Source: Alphaproteobacteria bacterium UBA2947
GTDB taxonomy: Bacteria > Pseudomonadota > Alphaproteobacteria > Rs-D84
Assembly: GCA_002348925.1 (NCBI GenBank)
Contig: DEBV01000001.1
Span: 1-18,735, forward strand
Length of the DNA: 18,735 nucleotides
Reading direction: 5' to 3'
Positions 13,106 to 18,735 of the stretch are shown here, one piece after another. The number at the start of each line of letters is the position of its first letter. Within the stretch, counting starts at the first letter, position 1. A program made the translations under genes and the position numbers. The notes beneath the pieces were generated by a model. It saw nothing but the letters and a program-made list of their open reading frames with translations, was not told the DNA's origin and searched no databases.

Positions 13106-13256
13106 TGGTCGGGGCGATTCCTCCTCGACAAACAATAAACCAACCATAAACAAAAACTCTATTAAACATATCCGTTTTTGAATGGTTGCTAATTGTTCGT
13201 CTTCGTATTGGTCATGCGCACCTTGCGGTGCTCTGACCGATCCTTTCGCACCGACC
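13106..13256. repeat. 150-bp inverted-repeat element with tRNA-like ends
   Basis: The ends are GGTCGGGGCGA (13107-13117) and TCGCACCGACC (13246-13256), which pair over 11 positions with one mismatch. The left end with the preceding T (TGGTCGGGGCGA) is identical to the 3' terminus of the neighbouring tRNA-Pro as read on the + strand (13301-13312), and the right end ATCCTTTCGCACCGACC is an inverted copy of the same tRNA end with one mismatch. Inside, GGTCA / TGACC and GCACC / GGTGC (13210-13240) form a two-part hairpin around TTGC. No convincing gene is present. It could be a structured RNA, a small MITE-like repeat, or a scar of an element that used the tRNA as attachment site. These are alternatives, not conclusions. 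Confidence 0.55.
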
Positions 13257-13260
13257 TAAG

Positions 13261-13302
13261 CAGAAAATTAAAACCGTCCATATGGACGGTTTAAATTTTC
13301 TG
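13261..13302 (-). terminator. terminator of tRNA-Pro, a 42-base near-perfect palindrome
   Basis: The two arms pair over 42 bases with a single internal mismatch (13270 against 13293), centred at 13281/13282 in CCATATGG. On the - strand the core ACCGTCC / GGACGGT is followed by TTTTAATTTT, which fits intrinsic termination right after the tRNA. The palindrome reaches into the tRNA CCA end. Confidence 0.8.
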
Positions 13303-13377
13303 GTCGGGGCGAAAGGATTCGAACCTTCGACACCTTGGTCCCAAACCAAGTACTCTACCAGACTGAGCTACACCCCG
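13301..13377 (-). tRNA. tRNA-Pro (UGG), CCA encoded
   Basis: The reverse strand gives acceptor arms CGGGGTG and CGCCCCG, a D-arm beginning GCTC, an anticodon stem CTTGG / CCAAG with loop TTTGGGA, thus anticodon TGG, and the T-loop GGTTCGAATCC. The discriminator is A and CCA is encoded, 77 bases in all. The C1-G72 acceptor pair is typical of proline tRNAs. A promoter lies just upstream and a palindromic terminator just downstream. Confidence 0.96.
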
Positions 13378-13389
13378 AAAACGCTTGTT

Positions 13390-13417
13390 ATTATATACCC
13401 TTTTTTTCAAAATGCAA
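13390..13417 (-). promoter_or_regulatory. promoter of tRNA-Pro
   Basis: On the - strand TTGCAT (13417-13412) and TATAAT (13395-13390) are 16 bases apart. Transcription would begin near 13383, about 6 bases before the mature tRNA. Confidence 0.65.
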
Positions 13418-13461
13418 ATATATTTTATTGTTTTTCGTTTTTTTGGCGATAACATAACCGC

Positions 13462-14286
13462 ATGATTCAAAAATATACTCTTCATATGCATACTGTTGGG
13501 TTTGACGGCCAAGATACTGTTCAGACAATGGTTAATCGTGCACGTGAATTGGGGTTTGATACCGTTGGCATTTCTAACCATTTCATTGTGAACCCTGTTG
13601 TAAAGCAGGCGAAAATGTATTTTTATGCCAAAATTGGTGGGTACAGCAATATTTATTCTGCATCGTTTGATGAAGTTTTATCGCGCTTTGTTCCGCATTA
13701 TGAAGATTTGTCCCGTGCACAAGAACAAAACCCAGACATAAAAATCTTACGCGGGATGGAGGTTGATTTTTTCAACAATCCCAAATGGCGTGACGGTTTT
13801 GAAAAAGCAATCAAAATATTAAAACCTGATTATATAATTGGTTCTGCACATTTTGTGGAATACGATGGAAAATTGCTGAATATGCACGATTTGAAAAATT
13901 CAGATGCCAAAACACAAGACATATTGTTATCTGGATATTGGGAAAATGTAAAAAATGCCGCACATTCAGGAATGTTTACTTGGATGGCACATCTGGATTT
14001 GCCAAAGAAAGTCGGGCTTGGTCGTGCAGAACAATGGGCAGATTTTGAAAGCAGGGCGGTTGAAGCGGCTGCTAAATCAAAAACAGCAATTGAAATAAAC
14101 ACTTCGTTTTATAAACCTGATTGTTATGAACCGTATCCATCAAATCGGATTTTGAAGATGGTGGCGAAAAATAATGTGACCGTGTTGATAAGTGATGATG
14201 CGCATGTGGCAAAAAATATTGGTCGTCATTTTGACGAAGCAGCTCAGTTAATCAAAGATTTAAATTTGAAAACTTTCACAAGATAA
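13462..14286 (+). CDS. PHP-domain phosphoesterase, histidinol-phosphatase-like
   Basis: The 274-residue protein has the PHP metal sites in order: LHMHT (H8, H10), ISNHF (H40), GMEVD (E100), GSAHF (H130), MAHLD (H177) and SDDAH (D246, H248). This is the layout of the HisK/PHP family that removes phosphate from histidinol phosphate or related small molecules. No other his genes are nearby, so the substrate cannot be fixed from context. No SD precedes the ATG; a weak promoter (TTGTTT at 13428, TAACAT at 13450) would start transcription at about the ATG itself, so translation may be leaderless. It ends at a bidirectional terminator. Confidence 0.85.
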   Translation: MIQKYTLHMHTVGFDGQDTVQTMVNRARELGFDTVGISNHFIVNPVVKQAKMYFYAKIGGYSNIYSASFDEVLSRFVPHYEDLSRAQEQNPDIKILRGMEVDFFNNPKWRDGFEKAIKILKPDYIIGSAHFVEYDGKLLNMHDLKNSDAKTQDILLSGYWENVKNAAHSGMFTWMAHLDLPKKVGLGRAEQWADFESRAVEAAAKSKTAIEINTSFYKPDCYEPYPSNRILKMVAKNNVTVLISDDAHVAKNIGRHFDEAAQLIKDLNLKTFTR

Positions 14287-14310
14287 AAAAACGCCCATTT
14301 GGGCGTTTCT
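14286..14310. terminator. bidirectional intrinsic terminator
   Basis: AAACGCCC and GGGCGTTT (14289-14296 with 14301-14308) form the stem around ATTT. The longer T-run is on the - strand (A-run 14285-14290), and the + strand reads TTTCTTATTT. It abuts the stop codons of both convergent genes. Confidence 0.88.
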
Positions 14311-15410
14311 TATTTATTTGTTAATTGTAATTCTATGCGACGATTTTTTTGCAGTGATGCTTTGTCGCGTCCCAATGCCGCAGGATGCAAGTCGCCAAAG
14401 CCAGACGGAACAAGCCTGCGTTTTGATACGCCGTCTTTGACCAATTCATTAACAACCGCCGTCGCACGAAGCAATGATAATTGCATGTTGTTTGAATATC
14501 CTTTTGTTTCAGGTAATACAGGTTTGTTGTCGGTATGTCCGTCAACACGAATTATCCAATCTATGTCTGATGGGATTTTGTTTTCAAAATCTTTAATCAC
14601 ATTTGATAATAATTTCAGTTGCGATTTACCGTCCGCTGATAATTTATAAGAACCGCTTGGGAATAAAATATCAGAAGATACAATAAATCTGTCGCCATCT
14701 TGTTTTACTGTTGTTCTGTTTCCCAATGCCAGTTTTACTTGTTTGTAAAATTCTGATTGGTACAAAGACAAAGAATCTAATTCAGCGACTTTTTCGTTTA
14801 ATTCTGCAATCTTTTCAGCCAAAGCTTTGTTCAAGCGATTCGACATTTGTGTATATTCGATTTCTTTTTCTTTCGCTTTTGCTTCCGCAGCATCAAGTTG
14901 TTTTTCCAGTTCGGCAATACGCGCATTTAATTCAGATTGCTTTTTAGTCATTTCGTCTTGCATTTCATGACGTTCAGATTCCATGCGCGCAATTTCATCT
15001 TTTGCGGAAGTTGCCAACTGTAATTGTTTGGTCAGTGCTTCAATTTGTTTCGCCAATTGTTCTTGTTGAACAGTCAAAGTTGTGATTTGGTCTTCGTAAG
15101 CATTTGCCAGTTTCATTTGATTTGCAATTTGACCTTCTTGGTTTTCCAGTGCATCACGCGCAGCCAACAATAACTGTTCTGCTTCCTGTTTATCGGCGTT
15201 CATTTGTTCGATTTGTTCGGCCTGGGCTTGACGCGCTTGTTCCAATTCTGCGACTTTCTTGGCCCCAGTGTTTTTGTTAAATACACTGGTTGTTGTCCAC
15301 AAAAATACAAACACGATAAGCAAGAATATCAAAATGATAACCAGATTGGAAAACAAGTCCACAAATCCAGGCCATGCGTTTGTTCTTTCTTTGAAACGAG
15401 TGTTTAACAT
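14310..15410 (-). CDS. MotB/OmpA-like peptidoglycan-binding partner of a proton channel
   Basis: The 366-residue protein has a short cytoplasmic N-terminus, one membrane helix (about 19-39, NLVIILIFLLIVFVFLW) preceded by D18 in GFVDLFSN at the place of the proton-binding Asp of MotB and TolR/ExbD. A long coiled coil (about 50-215, rich in Glu, Gln, Ala and Leu) leads to an OmpA/MotB domain (about 235-365) with ILFPSGSYKLS, VDGHTDNKPV (289-298), LLRATAVVNEL and QKNRRIELQL. It probably forms a stator-like complex with the upstream MotA/TolQ-like protein and anchors it to peptidoglycan. The coiled coil is much longer than in flagellar MotB. Similar pairs are conserved in Alphaproteobacteria; Zorya ZorAB is another relative. 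Nothing flagellar is visible in this window. Confidence 0.85.
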   Translation of the reverse strand: MLNTRFKERTNAWPGFVDLFSNLVIILIFLLIVFVFLWTTTSVFNKNTGAKKVAELEQARQAQAEQIEQMNADKQEAEQLLLAARDALENQEGQIANQMKLANAYEDQITTLTVQQEQLAKQIEALTKQLQLATSAKDEIARMESERHEMQDEMTKKQSELNARIAELEKQLDAAEAKAKEKEIEYTQMSNRLNKALAEKIAELNEKVAELDSLSLYQSEFYKQVKLALGNRTTVKQDGDRFIVSSDILFPSGSYKLSADGKSQLKLLSNVIKDFENKIPSDIDWIIRVDGHTDNKPVLPETKGYSNNMQLSLLRATAVVNELVKDGVSKRRLVPSGFGDLHPAALGRDKASLQKNRRIELQLTNK

Positions 15411-15436
15411 TGTTTTTTTCCTCTCTCTTTATTCTT

Positions 15437-16588
15437 TTAATTGTTCGATTTGAACAAATAGTCAACAGCAGTTCCTATATATTTAGAATATGCATCAAAC
15501 ATTGCGCGATCTTGTTTGGTCTTTGGCCGTATATTTTCGTGCCGCATCAGGTATTTCCTTAAACTGTCAACAGATGCAAAACGTACAATGTATGGGTTGT
15601 CTAAATGTGAATCTTTGTTTGAGATATAGAAAACACGTGCATCTATTGTTACGCCTTCCAATGTATCAGCAAAGCACAATTCAACACGTTTCATAACATT
15701 TTGTAAAATAGCAGCATCGTCGTTCAATGTCGCAATGAACATTTTTTCATCTGTTCCGATGGCAACAATCGCAGGATATATACCATCAATTCTTATCAAA
15801 TCGCGAACTTCGTAATTTGCATCAACAAAAGCATCATGAATTTCAGATATTTTTGTGAAAGTATCTGCATTGACAGGTGCGCTTTCTGAAATTTTAACGA
15901 CTTTCTCATTTGTTGTTGGATTTTGCAGAACATACTGTGACATAAAGTCGGTTAATTCTTCAAAGATAGTGTTTTGGGCAAACTGTAATTGCAGACCTAA
16001 AAATCCGACAATCAAACTGCCCGCCAAGCCAAGCAGGGAACTGGTAAACGCCGTAGCCATCCCAGATAAAGGTCCAGCCATAGCAACTTGCATATTTTGC
16101 AAAACAAGTGGATCTTCGAAATCGATGTTCATCAACAGCCCAGCAAATCCACCAACGGTTATAATCAGCCCCCAAAATGTTCCAAGCAGTCCCAAGAATA
16201 TCAAAGTATTTGTGATATAGCGCACTGAATCGCGTCTGTCTTCGATACGAGATGCAACCATATCAAGCAATTCAGACAAAGTGTTTGTTGTAATGTGAAT
16301 ATGTCGATTATGCAACGCCATTGAAACAGGGCGCAATAATTTTGGGCTGTATCCGTAATTTGTGCGACCGTCAAAATAAGCGTGCAACCATTTATATTCA
16401 GGCAACAGACCAAATATATTCACAAAGCAAAGCCCAATTCCAAACAAAGTTACCCCGATAATAACGCCGTTCAGGATAATATTAGTTATCGCGATATTTA
16501 ACAGTGTTTGCCAAAAAATAACGCCCAGAGCCAGCAAAACCGCGGCAAACAATGACATTATGTTAAGGTTTCTGTGAAATCGTTTCAT
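15437..16588 (-). CDS. MotA/TolQ/ExbB-like proton channel protein with extra C-terminal domain
   Basis: The 383-residue protein has four hydrophobic segments (about 11-29, 34-57, 125-147 and 176-200). The third contains FLGLLGTFWGLIITVGG (131-147) and the fourth follows AGPLSGMATAFTSSLLGL (171-188), the core motifs of the MotA/TolQ/ExbB channel family. With the downstream MotB-like partner it should convert proton flow into mechanical or envelope work. After a short helix (207-222), residues about 240-383 form an additional soluble domain (DGIYPAIVAIGTDEKMFIATLNDD, then ARVFYISNKD) that I cannot assign. The SD GAAGGAAA lies 6 bases before the ATG. The two genes are 26 bases apart and form an operon. 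Confidence 0.88.
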   Translation of the reverse strand: MKRFHRNLNIMSLFAAVLLALGVIFWQTLLNIAITNIILNGVIIGVTLFGIGLCFVNIFGLLPEYKWLHAYFDGRTNYGYSPKLLRPVSMALHNRHIHITTNTLSELLDMVASRIEDRRDSVRYITNTLIFLGLLGTFWGLIITVGGFAGLLMNIDFEDPLVLQNMQVAMAGPLSGMATAFTSSLLGLAGSLIVGFLGLQLQFAQNTIFEELTDFMSQYVLQNPTTNEKVVKISESAPVNADTFTKISEIHDAFVDANYEVRDLIRIDGIYPAIVAIGTDEKMFIATLNDDAAILQNVMKRVELCFADTLEGVTIDARVFYISNKDSHLDNPYIVRFASVDSLRKYLMRHENIRPKTKQDRAMFDAYSKYIGTAVDYLFKSNN

Positions 16589-16612
16589 GTGTTTCCTTCT
16601 CTCGTTATTAAA

Positions 16613-16642
16613 ATCTTAGTAAAATTTTATTATTCGTGTCAA
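16613..16642 (-). promoter_or_regulatory. probable promoter of the MotA/MotB-like operon
   Basis: On the - strand a perfect TTGACA (16642-16637) is followed after 18 bases by TAAGAT (16618-16613). The -35 is strong and the -10 only partial. Confidence 0.55.
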
Positions 16643-16683
16643 CAGTGTTTTATGGGTATATATATAATAAGATGCAAAAATAC

Positions 16684-16711
16684 TTGATTTTTTTCAAAAA
16701 ATCTTCATAAT
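16684..16711 (+). promoter_or_regulatory. probable promoter of rpsF-rpsR-rplI
   Basis: TTGATT at 16684-16689 and CATAAT at 16706-16711 are 16 bases apart. Transcription should start near 16718, giving a leader of about 50 bases before rpsF. Confidence 0.5.
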
Positions 16712-16723
16712 GGGGTTGTTCCT

Positions 16724-16746
16724 GCTGGCAAGATGGGCTTGTCGGC
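16724..16746 (+). promoter_or_regulatory. leader hairpin of the rpsF operon
   Basis: GCTGGCAAG (16724-16732) pairs with CTTGTCGGC (16738-16746) over 9 positions including two G-U pairs, around a 5-base loop ATGGG. It lies 10 bases before the SD AAAGGAA. In many bacteria the S6:S18 complex represses this operon by binding its leader; the known motif with its exposed CCG is not clear here, so a regulatory role is inference. Confidence 0.4.
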
Positions 16747-16768
16747 TGTATAAACCAAAGGAAATAAA

Positions 16769-17110
16769 ATGGCTTATTATGAAAGCGTCCTGGTATTTCG
16801 TCAGGACTTGACCGAACCGCAGGTAAAAGAAAAAGCGGATAAATTTGCACAAATTATCAAAGAATTAGGTGGCGATGTTAAATCCACTGAATTTTGGGGT
16901 TTGAAGAATTTGGCTTACATCATTCGTAAAAACCGCAAGGCACACTATGTAATGATGAACATTGAATTAGATGGTTCTAAAATCACAGAATTGGAACGTC
17001 GTTCTCGTATCGATGAAGATGTTATCCGTTTCTTGAACGTTCGCGTTGAAGAATTGGCAAAAACACCATCTATCATGATGAAGAAAAATACAGAAGAAGA
17101 GGTGGCATAA
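16769..17110 (+). CDS. rpsF: 30S ribosomal protein S6
   Basis: S6 binds S18 and the central domain of 16S rRNA on the 30S platform. The 113-residue sequence begins MAYYESVLVFRQDLTEPQV and shows the family features ELGGDVKSTEFWGLKNLAYIIRKNRKAHYVMMNIE and the stretch RRSRIDEDVIRFLNVRVEE. The C-terminus is short and acidic (NTEEEVA). The SD AAAGGAA lies before the ATG. It overlaps rpsR by one base (TAATG) and starts the rpsF-rpsR-rplI operon; no priB or ssb lies between the genes. Confidence 0.97.
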   Translation: MAYYESVLVFRQDLTEPQVKEKADKFAQIIKELGGDVKSTEFWGLKNLAYIIRKNRKAHYVMMNIELDGSKITELERRSRIDEDVIRFLNVRVEELAKTPSIMMKKNTEEEVA

Positions 17111-17337
17111 TGGCAGTACGTGCAGCAATTTATCGTAAAAAATCTAACCCATTAAAGGGCAAAGTGATTGACTATAAAGATGTGAAATTATTGTCCCATT
17201 ATATCACAGAACGTGGAAAAATCGTTCCATCTCGTATTTCTGGGGTTTCACAAAAAGACCAACGTGCTTTGGCAACTGCCATCAAACGTGCACGTCATTT
17301 GGGATTGATGCCATTTGTTAGAAATAATTTGGGTTAA
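17110..17337 (+). CDS. rpsR: 30S ribosomal protein S18
   Basis: S18 pairs with S6 on the 30S platform. The 75-residue protein contains the family pattern IDYKDVKLLSHYITERGKI-VPSRISGVSQKDQRALATAIKRARHLGLMPF and normal length. No cysteine is present, so this is a form without the zinc-type Cys pattern. Its ATG overlaps the rpsF stop, implying coupled translation that keeps the two partners at equal amounts. Confidence 0.97.
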   Translation: MAVRAAIYRKKSNPLKGKVIDYKDVKLLSHYITERGKIVPSRISGVSQKDQRALATAIKRARHLGLMPFVRNNLG

Positions 17338-17369
17338 TCTCTAACTTTATAAATTAAAGGACAGATAAA

Positions 17370-17966
17370 ATGAAAGTAATCTTAACAGAAAAAATTACAA
17401 AATTAGGCAATATCGGCGATACAGTCGAAGTTAAAACTGGTTTTGCTCGTAATTACCTTTTGCCAAACAACAAAGCAATTCGTTTCACAAAAGAAAATGT
17501 TGCATTGTTCGAAGCAAAGAAAGCAGAATTGGTTGCGCGTCATGAAAAAGCAAAAGCAGATGCTGAATCTAAAGTTGATGCAGTTAAAAATGCTAAGTTG
17601 CACATGATTCGTCAGGCTGGTGATACAGGTCAATTGTACGGTTCTGTATCTTCACGTGATATCGCACGCGCATTGAAAGAAATCGCAGGTGTTAATGTTG
17701 AATCTGCTCAGGTTTTGTTGGGGTCCCCAATTAAATCTGTTGGTGCGTTTGATACAAAAATCGCATTGCATCCAGATGTTATCGTTGATGTAAAGATTTA
17801 CGTTGCACAAACACAAGACGAAATCGATGCATTGGTTGCTGGTAAAAAATTGACTTTCGGAACAAAGAAAGTTGAAGAAGAAACAACTGAAGAAAAAGCA
17901 GAAGAAAAAACTGCTGAAACAGAAGTTGTTGCTGAACCAGTTGCTGAAGAAGCAAAGGCAGAATAA
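17370..17966 (+). CDS. rplI: 50S ribosomal protein L9 with acidic C-terminal tail
   Basis: L9 binds 23S rRNA near the L1 stalk with its N-terminal domain. The start MKVILTEKITKLGNIGDTVEVKTGFARNYLLPNNKA is typical, including the signature GFARNYLLP (24-32). A connecting helix (about 40-75) and the C-terminal domain (QAGDTGQLYGSVSSRDIA) follow. The protein has 198 residues against about 150 usually; residues about 165-198 form an extra Glu/Ala/Thr tail (VEEETTEEKAEEKTAET). The SD AAAGGACAG precedes the ATG, and a 32-base gap separates it from rpsR. Acidic L9 tails occur in some Alphaproteobacteria; the role of this one is unknown. Confidence 0.96.
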   Translation: MKVILTEKITKLGNIGDTVEVKTGFARNYLLPNNKAIRFTKENVALFEAKKAELVARHEKAKADAESKVDAVKNAKLHMIRQAGDTGQLYGSVSSRDIARALKEIAGVNVESAQVLLGSPIKSVGAFDTKIALHPDVIVDVKIYVAQTQDEIDALVAGKKLTFGTKKVEEETTEEKAEEKTAETEVVAEPVAEEAKAE

Positions 17967-17987
17967 TTATTTCTGTTATCGTAAATT

Positions 17988-18016
17988 AAAACACCGCAAT
18001 CGCGGTGTTTTTTTTG
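17988..18016. terminator. intrinsic terminator of the rplI operon, probably bidirectional
   Basis: ACACCGC and GCGGTGT (17991-17997 with 18002-18008), extended by AAA/TTT, close an AATC loop with an 8-T run on the + strand. The - strand tail TTTTAATTT is weaker but could serve the convergent gene ending at 18031. Confidence 0.9.
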
Positions 18017-18030
18017 TTTGTGCAATATTA

Positions 18031-18735
18031 TCACCCAAGCAAACTACCTGCTTTTTCTTTTATATCGTTTATGTCAACATTGTCAAGTATATTGTTTATA
18101 TCTATGCCACTGCTTGAATCTTTTGATTTTGATTCTTTTGGTTCAGTATCTCTTTTCTTGGTTTCTGCTATTTCCTTTTGTTTTTCAGATATGGCAGATT
18201 TGATTTCGTTTTTGATATTATCTTCTTTTTCTGTTTTTGAAAAACCGACAAATTTACTTATAGTTTCCGTATCAAAATATTTATTCATGCTGTTAAATAT
18301 TTCATCTTCGTCGGTCGAATCTGCGAATATGTCAGACGCTTTTACATTGTTGGCTTTAAGTTTTATTTTTTTACATTTTATATTTTTTACTGTTAAAACA
18401 GATGGGTAAAAGTTTGCAAATTCCAGTTTGTCGGTGTCTTTAACACCTGCATCTTTAAGGCAAGATTGTAAATCTTTTAATGCATCTGCTTCTTTTTCTA
18501 ATAGTTTTTCTGCTTCTGTTTTTGATTTTTTGCTTTTAAGCATTTCTCCCAATTTTCCGTTAATCAAAGAATTGCCTGCAACACCAACAACTACACCAGC
18601 ACCTGCGGCGATTGCACCACCCTTTACACGATTAGAGGAGATACTTTTTTCATCCGCTATCTTTGATTGGTCGGATTCGCTGTTTAACATTTGTGCACGA
18701 TAAAGCGATCCGTAATTACCACCTGAGATACCAAT
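18031..18735 (-). CDS. Lys/Glu/Ser-rich protein of unknown function, 5' end missing
   Basis: The frame runs without stop to the right edge (15 codons beyond the first ATG at 18690, reading IGISGGNYGSLYRAQ), so the start is outside the window. One hydrophobic Gly/Ala/Val segment (GGAIAAGAGVVVGVAGNSLI) may cross or enter the membrane. A charged helical stretch (KKSKTEAEKLLEKEADALKD) follows, then a short C-x-x-x..C pair (SCLKDAG and IKCKK), and a low-complexity tail rich in Lys, Glu, Ser and Asp that ends GSLLG. Function unknown. The upstream residues GGNYGSLYRAQML suggest a larger secreted or membrane protein. Confidence 0.7.
   Translation of the reverse strand: MGISGGNYGSLYRAQMLNSESDQSKIADEKSISSNRVKGGAIAAGAGVVVGVAGNSLINGKLGEMLKSKKSKTEAEKLLEKEADALKDLQSCLKDAGVKDTDKLEFANFYPSVLTVKNIKCKKIKLKANNVKASDIFADSTDEDEIFNSMNKYFDTETISKFVGFSKTEKEDNIKNEIKSAISEKQKEIAETKKRDTEPKESKSKDSSSGIDINNILDNVDINDIKEKAGSLLG

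Noticed and set aside
13106..13256. Second tRNA gene or integron attC site
   Set aside because: No anticodon or T-arm is present inside, and the attC core sites (GTTRRRY and its complement at the ends) are not found.
13291..13581. Long - strand open frame across the tRNA and the start of the PHP gene
   Set aside because: Its second half is simply the tRNA-Pro read as protein (GVAQSGRVLGLGPRC), and the first half is antisense to the PHP gene.
14310..15410. Flagellar MotB
   Set aside because: The coiled coil is far longer than in MotB and no flagellar gene is seen nearby.
14310..16588. Zorya anti-phage system
   Set aside because: The channel pair resembles ZorAB, but no ZorC, ZorD or ZorE candidate adjoins it, and the neighbours are housekeeping genes.

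Overview
The window looks like chromosomal DNA of an AT-rich alphaproteobacterium, most like the uncultured gut-associated lineages with reduced genomes. This rests on the alphaproteobacterial look of Rho, the LptB/LptC pair, the MotA/MotB-like pair followed across the strand by rpsF-rpsR-rplI, and many secreted Cys-containing proteins of unknown function. It is an inference from sequence memory, not from a search. Coding density is high. Intrinsic terminators are short perfect hairpins with A/T flanks, so several work on both strands. Many promoters match sigma-70 consensus closely.

Layout. 1-942 (+): the 3' end of a Cys-rich secreted protein and a coupled small exported protein. 986-3702 (-): lptC, lptB, eno and a two-TM small protein like superinfection-immunity proteins, apparently one operon ending in a bidirectional terminator. 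3771-6314 (+): a secreted six-Cys protein, an OmpA-domain lipoprotein and a strongly promoted 49-residue protein. 6442-7710 (+): rho with its own consensus promoter and terminator. 7755-8091 (+): two out-of-frame overlapping small genes that look like an inner/outer-membrane spanin pair. 8092-10914 (-): a GH108 muramidase-like exported protein, a Cys-rich exported protein and a ureohydrolase (arginase family), close-packed as an operon. 11035-13043: small hypothetical proteins, a P-loop kinase and a lipoprotein, each mostly with its own promoter. 13105-13377: a 150-bp inverted-repeat-bounded element next to tRNA-Pro(UGG). 13462-14286 (+): a PHP-domain phosphoesterase. 14310-16588 (-): a MotA/TolQ/ExbB-like channel protein and a MotB-like peptidoglycan-binding partner. 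16769-17966 (+): rpsF-rpsR-rplI. 18031 to the end (-): part of a hypothetical gene.

A cell-envelope theme runs through the window: LPS export (LptB, LptC), peptidoglycan anchoring (two OmpA-type domains), peptidoglycan cleavage (GH108), a proton-channel pair, and a putative spanin pair. The signals most worth following are the overlapping spanin-like pair within 3 kb of a GH108 muramidase, the tRNA-derived inverted-repeat element, the MotA-like protein with an unassigned C-terminal domain, and a set of genes whose extended -10 boxes lie so close to the start codon that their mRNAs should be leaderless or nearly so. No CRISPR array, insertion sequence or integrase was seen.
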